Numbered from the stretch's first letter, positions 45,694-56,020 are shown. The stretch: 64,000 nt of DNA from Pseudomonas tritici (GCF_014268275.3 NZ_CP077084.1:1364001-1428000); one strand, 5' to 3'. The notes: generated from the letters alone by a model not told the origin. Numbers and translations: made by a program.

Positions 45694-45706
45694 AATCGCG
45701 TTGCGC

Positions 45707-47161
45707 TTAAGGCCGCTTACGTTCCACCGCCCGCAGCAAATGCGTCGACGGCGTCTCACAGCTGATCTTGCGGCCCAGCAACGTCTCAATCGACGGCAAC
45801 TGGTACGAGTCATCCTCACCCGCAAAACTGATCGACACCCCCGCCGCCCCGGCACGGCCGGTACGGCCAATGCGGTGCACGTAGTCGTCCGGCACTTCCG
45901 GCAGGGTGAAGTTGATCACGTGGCTGATGCCGTCGATGTGAATCCCGCGCCCGGCCACGTCGGTGGCCACCAGCACGCGAATCTTGCCTTCGCGAAAGCC
46001 TTCCAATGTCTTGATGCGCTTATGCTGCGGCACGTCGCCCGACAGCTGCGCGGCGTTGACGCCGTCACGCACCAGGCGCTCTTCGATGCGGCGTACTTCA
46101 TCCTTGCGGTTGGCGAACACCATCACCCGCTCCCAACCGTTATCGTTGATCAGGTTGTAGAGCAGCTTGTACTTGTCGGCGCCGGCCACGGCGTAGATGT
46201 GTTGCTCGACGTTTTCGCTGGCGACGTTGAGCGCTTCGATCTCAACGATGGACGGGTCGGTAGTCCACTGCTTGGCGAGGTTCATCACGTCTTCGGTGAA
46301 GGTCGCGGAGAACAGCAGGGTCTGGCGCTCGGCCTTCGGTGGAGTTTGGCGAATGATCTGGCGCACTTGCGGGATAAAGCCCATGTCGAGCATGCGGTCG
46401 GCTTCGTCCAGCACCATCACTTCGACCATGTCCAGGTGCACGTCGCCGCGCTGGTTGAAGTCGAGCAGGCGGCCCGGCGTGGCTACCAGGATGTCGCAGT
46501 GACGGGCTTCGAGGTGCTTGAGCTGCTTGTCGAAGTCCATGCCACCGACGAATGTCATGACGTTGAGGCCGGTGTACTTGGTCAGGTCGGCGGCGTCCTT
46601 GGCGATCTGTACCACCAGCTCCCGGGTCGGGGCGATGATCAGCGCGCGCGGTTCACCCATGTAGCGTTCTTTCGGCGGCGGCGTCTGCAGCAGTTGGGTG
46701 ATGATCGAAATCAGGAACGCGGCGGTCTTGCCGGTACCGGTCTGGGCGCGGCCGATGGCGTCCTTGCCCGCCAGGGTAAAGCCCAGCACCTGCGCCTGGA
46801 TCGGCGTGCAGTACGGGAAACCCAGGTCCTGGATGGCGTGCATCAGTTCCGGGGCCAGTTTGAAATCGTGGAAGCGGGTCTTGCCTTCCTGGGGTTCGAC
46901 GACGAAGTCTTCGAGCTTCCAGGGGATGACGACCGGCTTTGGTGCGCGTTCGCGGCGAGGCTTTGGAGCCACTGGCGCGGGAGCGGCTGCCGCCGGTGTT
47001 GCCTGTTCAGGCGGTGTCACCTTCGGCTGGGCAACGGGTGCTGTCCGGCCGGGTTGTTCACCGTCGTTGCGGCTGCCGGTAATAGAGACAGGAGCACTGG
47101 AATCAGGCGCGAGCGGCTCAGCCTCGCTTTTGCCGAACATCTTCTTGAGTGCTTTGAGCAC
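45707..47161 (-). CDS. rhlB: DEAD-box ATP-dependent RNA helicase RhlB type
   Basis: The 484-residue protein has a Pro/Ala-rich basic N-terminal tail (about 1-90) and then a full DEAD-box core: [51 protein letters not shown], and [10 protein letters not shown]. It unwinds RNA with ATP in the cytosol and, in pseudomonads, is linked to the RNA degradosome. The start is GTG 47161. It is convergent to the RHS gene. Assignment to RhlB rather than RhlE rests on its overall sequence and short C-terminus. Confidence 0.85.
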   Translation of the reverse strand: MLKALKKMFGKSEAEPLAPDSSAPVSITGSRNDGEQPGRTAPVAQPKVTPPEQATPAAAAPAPVAPKPRRERAPKPVVIPWKLEDFVVEPQEGKTRFHDFKLAPELMHAIQDLGFPYCTPIQAQVLGFTLAGKDAIGRAQTGTGKTAAFLISIITQLLQTPPPKERYMGEPRALIIAPTRELVVQIAKDAADLTKYTGLNVMTFVGGMDFDKQLKHLEARHCDILVATPGRLLDFNQRGDVHLDMVEVMVLDEADRMLDMGFIPQVRQIIRQTPPKAERQTLLFSATFTEDVMNLAKQWTTDPSIVEIEALNVASENVEQHIYAVAGADKYKLLYNLINDNGWERVMVFANRKDEVRRIEERLVRDGVNAAQLSGDVPQHKRIKTLEGFREGKIRVLVATDVAGRGIHIDGISHVINFTLPEVPDDYVHRIGRTGRAGAAGVSISFAGEDDSYQLPSIETLLGRKISCETPSTHLLRAVERKRP

Positions 47162-47263
47162 GGTGATCTCATTAATTGGTTAAGGAATGTACGCCGGCCA
47201 GTGTAATGCAAGAATCGGGCGCGGCGTAGTGCGTCTGTCATACGGCTACATAAACGCCGGGTT

Positions 47264-47950
<687 letters not shown>

Positions 47951-48055
47951 TTAAGTGCAACGGAACGGTGCGCGACGAGTTGATCTGTTAAGAAGATGTC
48001 GCACGGTTGAATCTTTTGCTATTGACCGTGGGCTGAATCGGCTCAGCCGGCACTC

Positions 48056-48071
48056 TGGTACGGGCCTTGCT
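48056..48071 (+). promoter_or_regulatory. Sigma-54 promoter upstream of aapJQMP
   Basis: TGGTACGGGCCTTGCT fits the RpoN consensus TGGCACG-N4-TTGCW with a single change, and has GG (48057-48058) and GC (48069-48070) separated by ten bases. It lies 195 bases upstream of the aapJ start in a 345-base non-coding gap (47921-48265), leaving room for a leader. RpoN control suits an amino-acid uptake operon. Confidence 0.72.
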
Positions 48072-48265
48072 ATGTGTTGGACGATGTCAGCGCTATCTCA
48101 GGACGGTAACACTATCAGTGACTGCCGCTTATGGGATAGCAACTGGATTGACCGCAACAACCTCATGCCGCTTGACCCCAAAAAAAGCCAACACGGGTCG
48201 ATATCGCCTCATAAGGGTGCGCTGAGGTTCGAGCTCCGACACAACAAGAGCAACTGGAGGTTTGA

Positions 48266-49297
48266 ATGAAGGTATTGAAATCCACCCTGGCCATCGTTTC
48301 TGCGGCGGCTGTACTGGGTGTCAGTGGTTTCGCCCAAGCTGGCGCCACGCTGGACGCCGTGCAGAAGAAAGGCTTTGTGCAATGTGGCGTGAGTGACGGT
48401 CTGCCGGGTTTCTCGGTACCGGATGCCAGCGGCAAGATCCTGGGGATTGACGCTGATGTGTGCCGCGCTGTGGCCGCTGCCGTTTTCGGTGACGCGACCA
48501 AGGTCAAATTCAGCCAGTTGAACGCCAAGGAGCGTTTCACCGCGCTTCAATCGGGCGAAGTCGACATTCTGTCCCGTAATACCACCATGACCAGCTCCCG
48601 CGACGCCGGCATGGGCCTGAAATTCCCAGGCTTCATCACGTACTACGACGGCATCGGCTTCCTGGTAAACAACAAGCTGGGCGTTAAAAGTGCCAAGGAA
48701 CTGGACGGTGCAACCATCTGTATCCAGGCCGGTACCACCACCGAGCTGAACGTTTCCGACTACTTCCGCGGCAACAACCTCAAATACACCCCGATCACCT
48801 TCGACACCTCCGATGAAAGCGCCAAGTCGCTGGAATCCGGTCGTTGCGACGTACTGACCTCCGACAAGTCCCAACTGTTCGCCCAGCGCAGCAAGCTGGC
48901 CGCACCGAAAGACTACGTGGTCCTGCCGGAAACCATTTCCAAGGAACCATTGGGCCCAGTCGTGCGTAACGGCGATGACGAGTGGCTGGCCATCGTGCGC
49001 TGGGTTGGCTACGCCATGCTCAACGCTGAAGAAGCCGGTATCACTTCGAAAAACGTTGAAGCTGAAGCCAAGTCCACCAAGAACCCGGACGTCGCTCGTC
49101 TGCTCGGTGCTGACGGCGAATACGGCAAAGACCTGAAAGTGAAGAAAGACTGGGTCGTACAGATCGTCAAGCAAGTCGGTAACTACGGCGAAGTGTTCGA
49201 GCGCAACCTCGGCAAGAGCACCCCGCTGGAAATCGACCGTGGCCTGAACGCGCTGTGGAACGCCGGCGGCATTCAATACGCACCACCTGTGCGCTGA
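48266..49297 (+). CDS. aapJ: General L-amino acid ABC transporter, periplasmic binding protein
   Basis: The 343-residue protein has a signal peptide MKVLKSTLAIVSAAAVLGV (cut near AQA-GA) and the SBP_bac_3 fold: VQKKGFVQCGVSDGLPGFS, GIDADVCRAVAAAVFGD and DGATICIQAGTTTELNVSDY. The length (longer than single-substrate binding proteins) and the following aapQ, aapM and aapP match the broad-specificity AapJQMP system first described in Rhizobium. It captures L-amino acids in the periplasm. GGAG precedes the ATG. Confidence 0.93.
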   Translation: MKVLKSTLAIVSAAAVLGVSGFAQAGATLDAVQKKGFVQCGVSDGLPGFSVPDASGKILGIDADVCRAVAAAVFGDATKVKFSQLNAKERFTALQSGEVDILSRNTTMTSSRDAGMGLKFPGFITYYDGIGFLVNNKLGVKSAKELDGATICIQAGTTTELNVSDYFRGNNLKYTPITFDTSDESAKSLESGRCDVLTSDKSQLFAQRSKLAAPKDYVVLPETISKEPLGPVVRNGDDEWLAIVRWVGYAMLNAEEAGITSKNVEAEAKSTKNPDVARLLGADGEYGKDLKVKKDWVVQIVKQVGNYGEVFERNLGKSTPLEIDRGLNALWNAGGIQYAPPVR

Positions 49298-49369
49298 TCG
49301 CTGATGGTTCTGTCACCCGGTGGGCCAACCACCGGGTGATGTTCTGTTCCATTATTTCCGGGGCACTTC

Positions 49370-50551
49370 ATGCAAAATCAAATCGGCGCACCAAAGCAGA
49401 AGCTCAGCTTCAGCGATCCCAAAGTGCGTGCGTGGCTCTTCCAGATCATCACGATTGTGGCGGTGGTCTCGCTGGGCTGGTACCTCTTCAACAATACCCA
49501 GACCAACCTTCAACACCGGGGCATTACCTCGGGTTTCGACTTTCTTGAACGCAGTGCCGGCTTCGGCATCGCGCAGCACCTGATCGACTACACCGAATCG
49601 GACAGTTATGCCCGGGTGTTTGTGATCGGTTTGCTCAACACCTTGCTGGTGACGTTTATCGGCGTGATCCTGGCGACGCTGCTGGGGTTCATCATCGGCG
49701 TCGCGCGGCTGTCGCCGAACTGGATGATCAACAAGCTGGCAACCGTGTATGTGGAAGTGTTCCGCAACATTCCGCCGCTGCTGCAAATCCTGTTCTGGTA
49801 TTTCGCGGTGTTCCTGACCATGCCGGGGCCGCGTAACAGCCACAACTTCGGTGACACCTTCTTTGTCAGCAGCCGCGGCCTGAACATGCCGGCAGCGCTT
49901 GCAGCCGACGGTTTCTGGCCGTTTGTGGTCAGTGTGGTGGTGGCGATTGTCGCAATCGTGCTGATGGCTCGCTGGGCCAACAAGCGCTTTGAAGCGACGG
50001 GCGTACCGTTCCACAAATTCTGGGCGGGCCTGGCGCTGTTCATCGTGATTCCGGCGTTGTGCGCCTTGATCTTCGGCGCGCCGCTGCACTGGGAAATGCC
50101 TAAGCTGCAGGGCTTCAACTTTGTCGACGGTTGGGTACTCATCCCCGAACTGCTGGCACTGACCCTGGCGCTTACTGTTTATACGGCAGCGTTTATCGCC
50201 GAGATCGTGCGTTCGGGCATCAAGTCCGTCAGCCATGGCCAGACCGAAGCCGCGCGTTCCCTGGGCCTGCGCCCTGGGCCGACGCTGCGCAAGGTCATCA
50301 TTCCGCAGGCCCTGCGGGTGATCATTCCGCCGCTGACCAGCCAATACCTCAACCTAGCGAAAAACTCTTCGCTGGCCGCCGGTATCGGTTACCCGGAAAT
50401 GGTTTCGCTGTTTGCCGGCACGGTGCTCAACCAGACCGGCCAGGCCATCGAAGTTATTGCTATCACCATGAGCGTGTACCTGGCGATCAGCATCAGCATT
50501 TCCCTGCTGATGAACTGGTACAACAAGCGCATTGCGCTGATCGAGCGGTGA
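49370..50551 (+). CDS. aapQ: General L-amino acid ABC transporter permease AapQ
   Basis: The 393-residue inner-membrane permease has hydrophobic segments throughout. A large insertion lies between the early permease motif (EVFRNIPPLLQILFWYFAVF) and the C-terminal EAA loop (SHGQTEAARSLGLRPGPTLRKVIIPQAL). This split is typical of AapQ. It pairs with AapM to form the channel. It lies 72 bases after aapJ and 10 bases before aapM. Confidence 0.93.
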   Translation: MQNQIGAPKQKLSFSDPKVRAWLFQIITIVAVVSLGWYLFNNTQTNLQHRGITSGFDFLERSAGFGIAQHLIDYTESDSYARVFVIGLLNTLLVTFIGVILATLLGFIIGVARLSPNWMINKLATVYVEVFRNIPPLLQILFWYFAVFLTMPGPRNSHNFGDTFFVSSRGLNMPAALAADGFWPFVVSVVVAIVAIVLMARWANKRFEATGVPFHKFWAGLALFIVIPALCALIFGAPLHWEMPKLQGFNFVDGWVLIPELLALTLALTVYTAAFIAEIVRSGIKSVSHGQTEAARSLGLRPGPTLRKVIIPQALRVIIPPLTSQYLNLAKNSSLAAGIGYPEMVSLFAGTVLNQTGQAIEVIAITMSVYLAISISISLLMNWYNKRIALIER

Positions 50552-50561
50552 GGAAACGCCC

Positions 50562-51659
50562 ATGAGTTCACATATTTTCAAACCTGATATGCCGCCGCCG
50601 AACAAAGTGTTCGGGCCGATGGCATGGATGCGCGCCAACCTGTTTTCCAGCTGGCTCAATACGCTGCTGACGTTGCTCGCGTTCTACCTTGTGTACCTGG
50701 TGGTGCCGCCGATCCTGAGCTGGGCGATCATCGACGCCAACTGGGTCGGCACCACGCGCGCCGACTGCACCAAAGAGGGCGCCTGCTGGGTGTTTATCCA
50801 ACAGCGCTTCGGGCAGTTCATGTACGGCTACTACCCTGGAGACCTGCGCTGGCGTGTAGACCTCACCGTGTGGCTGGCCATCGTTGGCGTGGCGCCGTTG
50901 TTCATCTCGCGTTTTCAACGCAAGGCGGTCTACGGCCTGAGCTTCCTGGTGCTGTACCCGATCATCGCGTTCTTCCTGCTGCACGGCGGAATCTTCGGCC
51001 TGACCAACGTGGCGACCAGCCAATGGGGCGGCCTGATGCTGACCCTGGTGATCGCCACCGTCGGCATTGCTGGCGCCTTGCCGCTGGGCATCATGCTGGC
51101 GCTGGGGCGGCGTTCGAACATGCCGGCGATTCGGGTGGTCTGCGTGACTTTCATCGAATTCTGGCGCGGCGTGCCGTTGATCACCGTGCTGTTCATGTCC
51201 TCGGTGATGCTGCCGTTGTTTCTTCCCGAAGGCATGGGCATCGACAAACTGCTGCGCGCATTGATCGGCGTGATCCTGTTCCAGTCGGCCTACGTGGCGG
51301 AAGTGGTGCGCGGTGGCTTGCAGGCGATTCCCAAAGGTCAGTACGAAGCGGCCGCAGCGATGGGCCTCGGCTACTGGCGCTCGATGGGCCTGGTGATTCT
51401 GCCGCAAGCCCTGAAGATGGTCATCCCCGGCATCGTCAACACGTTTATTGCGCTGTTCAAGGACACCAGCCTGGTGATCATCATCGGCCTGTTCGACCTG
51501 CTCAACAGCGTCAAGCAAGCCGCCGCCGACCCGAAATGGTTGGGCATGGCCACTGAAGGCTACGTGTTCGCGGCCCTGGTGTTCTGGATTTTCTGTTTTG
51601 GTATGTCGCGCTATTCCATTCATTTGGAACACAAGCTCGACACTGGCCACAAGCGTTAG
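50562..51659 (+). CDS. aapM: General L-amino acid ABC transporter permease AapM
   Basis: The 365-residue permease has the paired motif [20 protein letters not shown] and the EAA loop [31 protein letters not shown], which contacts the ATPase. The N-terminal part has an extra periplasmic region (about 60-115) as expected for AapM. Its start is 10 bases after aapQ and its stop 11 bases before aapP. Confidence 0.93.
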   Translation: MSSHIFKPDMPPPNKVFGPMAWMRANLFSSWLNTLLTLLAFYLVYLVVPPILSWAIIDANWVGTTRADCTKEGACWVFIQQRFGQFMYGYYPGDLRWRVDLTVWLAIVGVAPLFISRFQRKAVYGLSFLVLYPIIAFFLLHGGIFGLTNVATSQWGGLMLTLVIATVGIAGALPLGIMLALGRRSNMPAIRVVCVTFIEFWRGVPLITVLFMSSVMLPLFLPEGMGIDKLLRALIGVILFQSAYVAEVVRGGLQAIPKGQYEAAAAMGLGYWRSMGLVILPQALKMVIPGIVNTFIALFKDTSLVIIIGLFDLLNSVKQAAADPKWLGMATEGYVFAALVFWIFCFGMSRYSIHLEHKLDTGHKR

Positions 51660-51670
51660 GAGTTGATGTT

Positions 51671-52435
51671 ATGAGCGAAGCGATCAAACAGCCTGTGAGC
51701 CCTGAAGGCATTATCCAGATGCAGGGCGTCAACAAGTGGTACGGCCAGTTCCACGTGTTGAAAGACATCAACCTCAACGTCAAGCAGGGCGAGCGTATCG
51801 TGCTGTGCGGCCCGTCGGGTTCAGGCAAATCCACCACCATCCGCTGCCTCAACCGTCTGGAAGAGCACCAGCAGGGCCGCATCGTGGTCGATGGCGTGGA
51901 GCTGACCAACGACCTCAAGCAGATCGAAGCGATCCGCCGTGAAGTCGGCATGGTGTTCCAGCACTTCAACCTGTTCCCGCACCTGACCATCCTGCAGAAC
52001 TGCACGCTGGCGCCGATGTGGGTGCGCAAGATGCCCAAGCGCAAGGCCGAAGAAATCGCCATGCATTACCTGGAGCGCGTGCGCATTCCGGAACAGGCGC
52101 ACAAGTTTCCGGGGCAACTGTCCGGCGGCCAGCAACAGCGTGTGGCGATCGCCCGTGCCTTGTGCATGAAGCCGAAAATCATGCTGTTCGATGAGCCGAC
52201 TTCGGCACTCGATCCGGAAATGGTGAAGGAAGTTCTGGACACCATGATCGGCCTGGCCGAAGACGGCATGACCATGTTGTGCGTGACCCACGAAATGGGC
52301 TTTGCGCGCACCGTGGCCAACCGCGTGATCTTCATGGACAAGGGCGAGATCGTGGAACAGGCGGCGCCGAATGACTTCTTCGACAACCCGCAGAATGACC
52401 GGACCAAGTTGTTCTTGAGCCAGATTTTGCATTGA
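51671..52435 (+). CDS. aapP: General L-amino acid ABC transporter ATP-binding protein AapP
   Basis: The 254-residue ATPase has Walker [11 protein letters not shown] (about 45-54), a Q-loop in [13 protein letters not shown], the signature [15 protein letters not shown], Walker [17 protein letters not shown] and the switch His in CVTHEMGFA. It powers the AapQM channel from the cytosolic side. It is the last gene of the operon and is followed by a clear terminator. Confidence 0.95.
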   Translation: MSEAIKQPVSPEGIIQMQGVNKWYGQFHVLKDINLNVKQGERIVLCGPSGSGKSTTIRCLNRLEEHQQGRIVVDGVELTNDLKQIEAIRREVGMVFQHFNLFPHLTILQNCTLAPMWVRKMPKRKAEEIAMHYLERVRIPEQAHKFPGQLSGGQQQRVAIARALCMKPKIMLFDEPTSALDPEMVKEVLDTMIGLAEDGMTMLCVTHEMGFARTVANRVIFMDKGEIVEQAAPNDFFDNPQNDRTKLFLSQILH

Positions 52436-52450
52436 TCGATGTTTGAATGA

Positions 52451-52480
52451 ATAAACCCGGCCTGGCGCCGGGTTTATTTT
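52451..52480 (+). terminator. Rho-independent terminator of aapJQMP
   Basis: ATAAACCCGGC and GCCGGGTTTAT (52451-52476) form a perfect 11-bp stem with a four-base loop, followed by a T-rich tail. It lies 15 bases after the aapP stop and 7 bases before the convergent antitoxin gene, so it may serve both strands. Confidence 0.9.
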
Positions 52481-52486
52481 TTGGGG

Positions 52487-52978
52487 CTAGGACACTTTGA
52501 GTGCCTCAGCGTCGTTGTTCACGGTGTAGGTGAAAGCGCCACGCATGTCAGCACCTTCTGCCAAGACTTCGGCATCTGCCAGCAAATGCGGGTGACGATC
52601 CAATAGCCGCATCAGTAATACCAGCGGCTTGGGGGGAAGAAGCTCGCCGCGTTCGTAGCGAGAGAATGCGTTGTGGCCGCCACCGGACAGTAATTCCACC
52701 GCTTCCTTTTGCGTAAGGTGCAATTTGCGGCGGATACGTTTCATCTCGGCGCCAATCATCTTTTGGGCTGCTATGACGAGTTCATCGCCGGCTTCGCCAT
52801 AACGATCCGCACTATCGGTATCGGGGTCCCAAAAGCCGTCACCGCATACGTGACATTCCCAGCCGGAAAGATTGTCTACCCGGCGCTCCATACCTCTGAC
52901 CCTGATGGTTTCACTGCGGCCCTCAAAATAATGCAATGCGTCGGGGGCACCACAGATGTAGCAATTTTTTACCTTCAT
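52487..52978 (-). CDS. mqsA: Antitoxin of MqsA type (zinc and HTH domains)
   Basis: The 163-residue protein has an N-terminal zinc-binding part with CYICG (about 6-10) and CHVCG (about 42-46), the two CxxC pairs of MqsA. A C-terminal HTH-XRE domain follows (LTQKEAVELLSGGGHNAFSRYERGELLPP, about 92-120, near-identical in pattern to E. coli MqsA). The protein is about 30 residues longer than E. coli MqsA, with an extra C-terminal tail. It would neutralise the toxin and repress the operon. Its ATG overlaps the toxin stop by four bases (toxin first, antitoxin second). Confidence 0.9.
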   Translation of the reverse strand: MKVKNCYICGAPDALHYFEGRSETIRVRGMERRVDNLSGWECHVCGDGFWDPDTDSADRYGEAGDELVIAAQKMIGAEMKRIRRKLHLTQKEAVELLSGGGHNAFSRYERGELLPPKPLVLLMRLLDRHPHLLADAEVLAEGADMRGAFTYTVNNDAEALKVS

Positions 52979-53286
52979 AGGTTCTTCTCCTTGAAGGAGA
53001 TCACCGGAGGGTCACCGTCCGGGGAGTAAGTGACCTTGATGTAAATCTCCCTATCTTTTGCGTACGTGTGATACACGTCCTGCCAAACCCGATGATCTCT
53101 ATAGGTGGTCATCGACTTGTACAACATCCAGTTTTGTAACTCATAGATGGCATCCTGCATTTCCTTGATGCTGAAGTGGAGTTCCCTGCCGCACCTTTGT
53201 GCTGTGTGGGTAAACGCTCTCCTGCCAAGCCGCTTCACATCCGCCTTTACCACCGCCAGATCGTAATGAGGTGTGTACTTTTCCAT
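52975..53286 (-). CDS. mqsR: MqsR-type mRNA interferase toxin
   Basis: The 103-residue RelE-fold endoribonuclease has strong family match at YKSMTTYRDHRVWQDVYH and ISFKEK at the end; Lys, Gln and Tyr positions used by E. coli MqsR are present (KSMTTY, WQDVY, YIKVT). MqsR cleaves mRNA at GC-rich triplets under stress. It is the first gene of the operon and is preceded by a perfect palindrome likely bound by MqsA. Confidence 0.92.
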   Translation of the reverse strand: MEKYTPHYDLAVVKADVKRLGRRAFTHTAQRCGRELHFSIKEMQDAIYELQNWMLYKSMTTYRDHRVWQDVYHTYAKDREIYIKVTYSPDGDPPVISFKEKNL

Positions 53287-53304
53287 AAGACACCTGAGTC
53301 CAAT

Positions 53305-53325
53305 AATTACCCTCTGAGGGTAATT
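53305..53325. promoter_or_regulatory. Palindromic MqsA operator upstream of mqsR
   Basis: Half-sites AATTACCCT (53305-53313) and AGGGTAATT (53317-53325) flank CTG as a perfect palindrome, 18 bases upstream of the mqsR start. E. coli MqsA binds TAACCT...AGGTTA palindromes in the same place, so this is the likely autoregulatory operator. Confidence 0.75.
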
Positions 53326-53445
53326 TTACCAATCGAAAATACTGCTCCTTTTCCTGCCTCAAAACCCTAGTCCGTTGCCTTTGTAGGCTGCTCCGAATAG
53401 GCTGTAGGAAAATTCATCCTATGATTGGACGAAAATGCAAAAGCC

Positions 53446-54105
53446 ATGACAGACATCGCCCCCCTGATCAAACGCTCCCTGGTCGACCAGGCGTTGGAGC
53501 AACTGCGCCAACGCATCAGTCGAGGGGTGTGGGCCATTGGCGAACGCCTGCCCACCGAGCCTGAGCTGTCCGCCGAGTTGGGCATCAGCCGCAATACCGT
53601 GCGCGAAGCCATGCGCGTATTGGCCTTTTCCGGGTTGATTGAAATTCGCCAGGGCGACGGCAGTTACCTGCGTTCGATGACCGATCCGCTGGGCGCGATG
53701 CGTGCGTTGTCCCATTGCACGGTCACCCAGGCGCAGGAGGCGCGGCAGATTCTTGAAGTGGAGGCCATCGGCCTTGCGGCGTTGCGCCGAACCCATGACG
53801 ACCTGGCAGGTTTGCGCGAAGCCCTGCACGCGAGCGCCGCGCTGTATCACGGCGATTTGGAGGCGTACATCAGGGCTGATCTGGTGTTCCACAAGCGCCT
53901 GGTAGACGCCGCACACAACCCGGCCTTGAGCGAGCTGTACCAGTATTTTTCCGCCGTCGTCGGCGCCCAATTGCGCCAGACCCTGAACATCTCGCCGCGT
54001 CGCCAAGCGGTGTTCGACCTGCATATCGCCCTGCTCGAAGCCGTGGAGCACCAAGACCCGGAACGCGCCAAATCCCTTTGCCGGCAGTTGATCAATGAAC
54101 CCTGA
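53446..54105 (+). CDS. GntR/FadR-family transcription regulator
   Basis: The 219-residue protein has an N-terminal winged helix (about 10-75: LRQRISRGVWAIGERLPTEPELSAELGISRNTVREAMRVLAFSGLIEIRQGDGSYL) and a helical FCD ligand domain (about 85-210) with metal-type residues (FHKRLVDAAHN and FDLHIALLEAVEHQDPE). It probably controls the cotranscribed CynX-like gene, which it overlaps by 11 bases. ATG 53446 is chosen; a TTG seven codons upstream is possible. Confidence 0.88.
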   Translation: MTDIAPLIKRSLVDQALEQLRQRISRGVWAIGERLPTEPELSAELGISRNTVREAMRVLAFSGLIEIRQGDGSYLRSMTDPLGAMRALSHCTVTQAQEARQILEVEAIGLAALRRTHDDLAGLREALHASAALYHGDLEAYIRADLVFHKRLVDAAHNPALSELYQYFSAVVGAQLRQTLNISPRRQAVFDLHIALLEAVEHQDPERAKSLCRQLINEP

Positions 54106-55348
54106 AACCAAGCTTGAAGAACTGTTGATCGACGCTGAAGCCGACGACGAGGGGGTGCAACACACCCCACCGGTGGTGAGCCGCCCGTGGCTGTTGATCA
54201 TGGGCTTGATCCTGGTAGCGATGAACCTGCGCCCGGCACTGTCGAGCCTGTCGCCGTTGCTCAGTGCGGTGTCCGACAGCCTGGGGTTGTCGGCGGCCAA
54301 AGCGGGTTTGCTGACCACTTTGCCCGTGCTGTGCCTGGGGCTGTTTGCGCCCTTGGCGCCGCTGCTGGCGCGGCGTTTTGGCGCCGAGCGGGTGGTGTTG
54401 GGAATTCTGCTGACGCTGGCGGGCGGGATCACCCTGCGCAGTGCGTTCGGCGAAGTGGGGTTGTTCGCCGGCAGCCTGATCGCCGGCGCGAGCATCGGCA
54501 TTATCGGCGTGTTACTGCCGGGCATCGTCAAGCGTGATTTTGCCAAGCAGGCCGGCACCATGACCGGCGTCTACACCATGGCCCTGTGCCTGGGCGCGGC
54601 GTTGGCGGCGGGGGCGACGGTGCCGCTCAGTCATTACTTCGGCGACAGTTGGAGCGTCGGCCTGGGCTTCTGGATTGTGCCCGCGCTGGTGGCGGCGTTG
54701 TTCTGGTTGCCACAGGTCGGCCAAAAGCACGGCGCCCATCAAGTCGCCTATCGCGTAAAGGGCTTGCTGCGCGACCCGCTGGCCTGGCAGGTGACCCTGT
54801 ACATGGGCCTGCAATCGTCCCTGGCCTATATCGTGTTCGGTTGGGTACCGTCGATTCTGATCGATCGTGGCCTGAGTGCCACCGATGCCGGTTTGGCGCT
54901 GTCCGGTTCGATCATCGTGCAACTGCTCAGCGCGCTGACGGCGCCGTGGCTGGCTACCCGTGGCAAGGACCAGCGGCTGGCGATTGTGGTGGTGATGCTG
55001 CTGACCCTTGCCGGCCTGTTCGGTTGCCTGTATGCGCCGCTTGAGGGGTTGTGGGGGTGGGCGGTGCTGCTCGGCCTGGGGCAGGGCGGCACCTTCAGCC
55101 TGGCGCTGACCTTGATCGTGCTGCGCTCGCGGGACTCCCACGTGGCCGCCAACCTGTCGGGCATGGCCCAGGGCATCGGCTACACCCTGGCCTCCATGGG
55201 GCCGTTAGCGGTGGGCCTGGTGCATGATTGGACCGGTGGTTGGGCCGCGGTGGGCTGGATTTTTGCGGTGATCGGCGTGGGTGCGATCGTTGCCGGCCTG
55301 GGGGCAGGCCGGGCGTTGTATGTGGGGGTGAGCAGCGAGAAGGTCTAG
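54095..55348 (+). CDS. CynX/NimT-family MFS transporter
   Basis: The 417-residue MFS protein has about 12 hydrophobic segments. The pattern MNLRPALSSLSPLLSAVSDSLGLSAAKAGLLTTLPVLCLGLFAP is distinctive of CynX/NimT (cyanate or nitroimidazole transporter) proteins. The true substrate is unknown; no cyanase gene is adjacent. The start overlaps the regulator by 11 bases, so the pair is one operon and the regulator is likely responsive to the substrate. Confidence 0.87.
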   Translation: MNPETKLEELLIDAEADDEGVQHTPPVVSRPWLLIMGLILVAMNLRPALSSLSPLLSAVSDSLGLSAAKAGLLTTLPVLCLGLFAPLAPLLARRFGAERVVLGILLTLAGGITLRSAFGEVGLFAGSLIAGASIGIIGVLLPGIVKRDFAKQAGTMTGVYTMALCLGAALAAGATVPLSHYFGDSWSVGLGFWIVPALVAALFWLPQVGQKHGAHQVAYRVKGLLRDPLAWQVTLYMGLQSSLAYIVFGWVPSILIDRGLSATDAGLALSGSIIVQLLSALTAPWLATRGKDQRLAIVVVMLLTLAGLFGCLYAPLEGLWGWAVLLGLGQGGTFSLALTLIVLRSRDSHVAANLSGMAQGIGYTLASMGPLAVGLVHDWTGGWAAVGWIFAVIGVGAIVAGLGAGRALYVGVSSEKV

Positions 55349-55352
55349 TGCC

Positions 55353-55976
55353 TTACAGGTAGCGCACCGTCAATGTGGCTGAGCCGTCGATGGGCACTTC
55401 GCTGGTGAGTGTGAGGTTCTTGGACGGGGCAATGGCCGCGTCGATTTGCATCGAGGCCGTGAGCACTTGCACCGGGACCGGCATCAGCGGTGAGGCCTTG
55501 TAGATCGATACCAGGCCACCGTTCCTGAAGTAGCCGCCAGTGTTCCAGGTCAGGCCGCCGTCACTCGAATGAATACCGTAGCCGCTGTCGCCGTCGGCCA
55601 GTATGGACCTGAGCATCACATACATGTTGCCGAGCTTCTGGTTGCCGTTGATCAGCCCCAGTCCCAGGCTTTGGGCGTCATCGAAGTAGGCCGAGCCTGC
55701 GCGGTTATCCTGGGTTTCGATCGCCACCAGGGTTGCGGCCTCGCACGTGACGGTGAGGGCCGTGGTCATGCTTGGCAGGTCGGTCGGCTGTTCGGGATAT
55801 AGATCTTTGGACGCGATCTTGCCGACTTCAAACTGGCCGCCATTGGCCAAATTCAATTCACACGCACTCGGTGTAATCAACCCGCTCACGCTCAGGTCGA
55901 TAGCCGAGGCTGCCTGGGTTTGCGCGGCGCAGGCCATTGCCAGGGTGGCGACCAGGATGGGAAGGGACTTGCTCAT
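55353..55976 (-). CDS. DUF1120 pilin-like protein (subunit 7, last gene of pilus operon)
   Basis: The 207-residue exported protein has a signal peptide MSKSLPILVATLAMACAAQTQA. The DUF1120 pattern follows: SAIDLSVSGLITPSACELNL, FEVGKIASKDLY, a second Cys in LTVTCEAATLVAIETQDNRAGS (disulfide with the first) and the C-terminal IDGSATLTVRYL with a penultimate Tyr, as in chaperone-usher pilins. Start ATG 55976; the in-frame extension to 56234 crosses into the neighbour. It would be a fibre subunit. It ends four bases from the convergent CynX-like gene. Confidence 0.82.
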   Translation of the reverse strand: MSKSLPILVATLAMACAAQTQAASAIDLSVSGLITPSACELNLANGGQFEVGKIASKDLYPEQPTDLPSMTTALTVTCEAATLVAIETQDNRAGSAYFDDAQSLGLGLINGNQKLGNMYVMLRSILADGDSGYGIHSSDGGLTWNTGGYFRNGGLVSIYKASPLMPVPVQVLTASMQIDAAIAPSKNLTLTSEVPIDGSATLTVRYL

Positions 55977-56020
55977 GGTGTTGCTCCTTTCTAGGGATGG
56001 TTGTGTGGCAGGGAAAAGGG

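Noticed and set aside
45574..45870. Minus-strand frame overlapping the RHS end as an immunity gene
   Set aside because: It runs over the terminator and the rhlB end, is Arg-rich shadow-like and has no ribosome site.
45701..47206. 501-codon plus-strand open frame across rhlB
   Set aside because: Antisense to the helicase gene with all DEAD-box motifs; no ribosome site.
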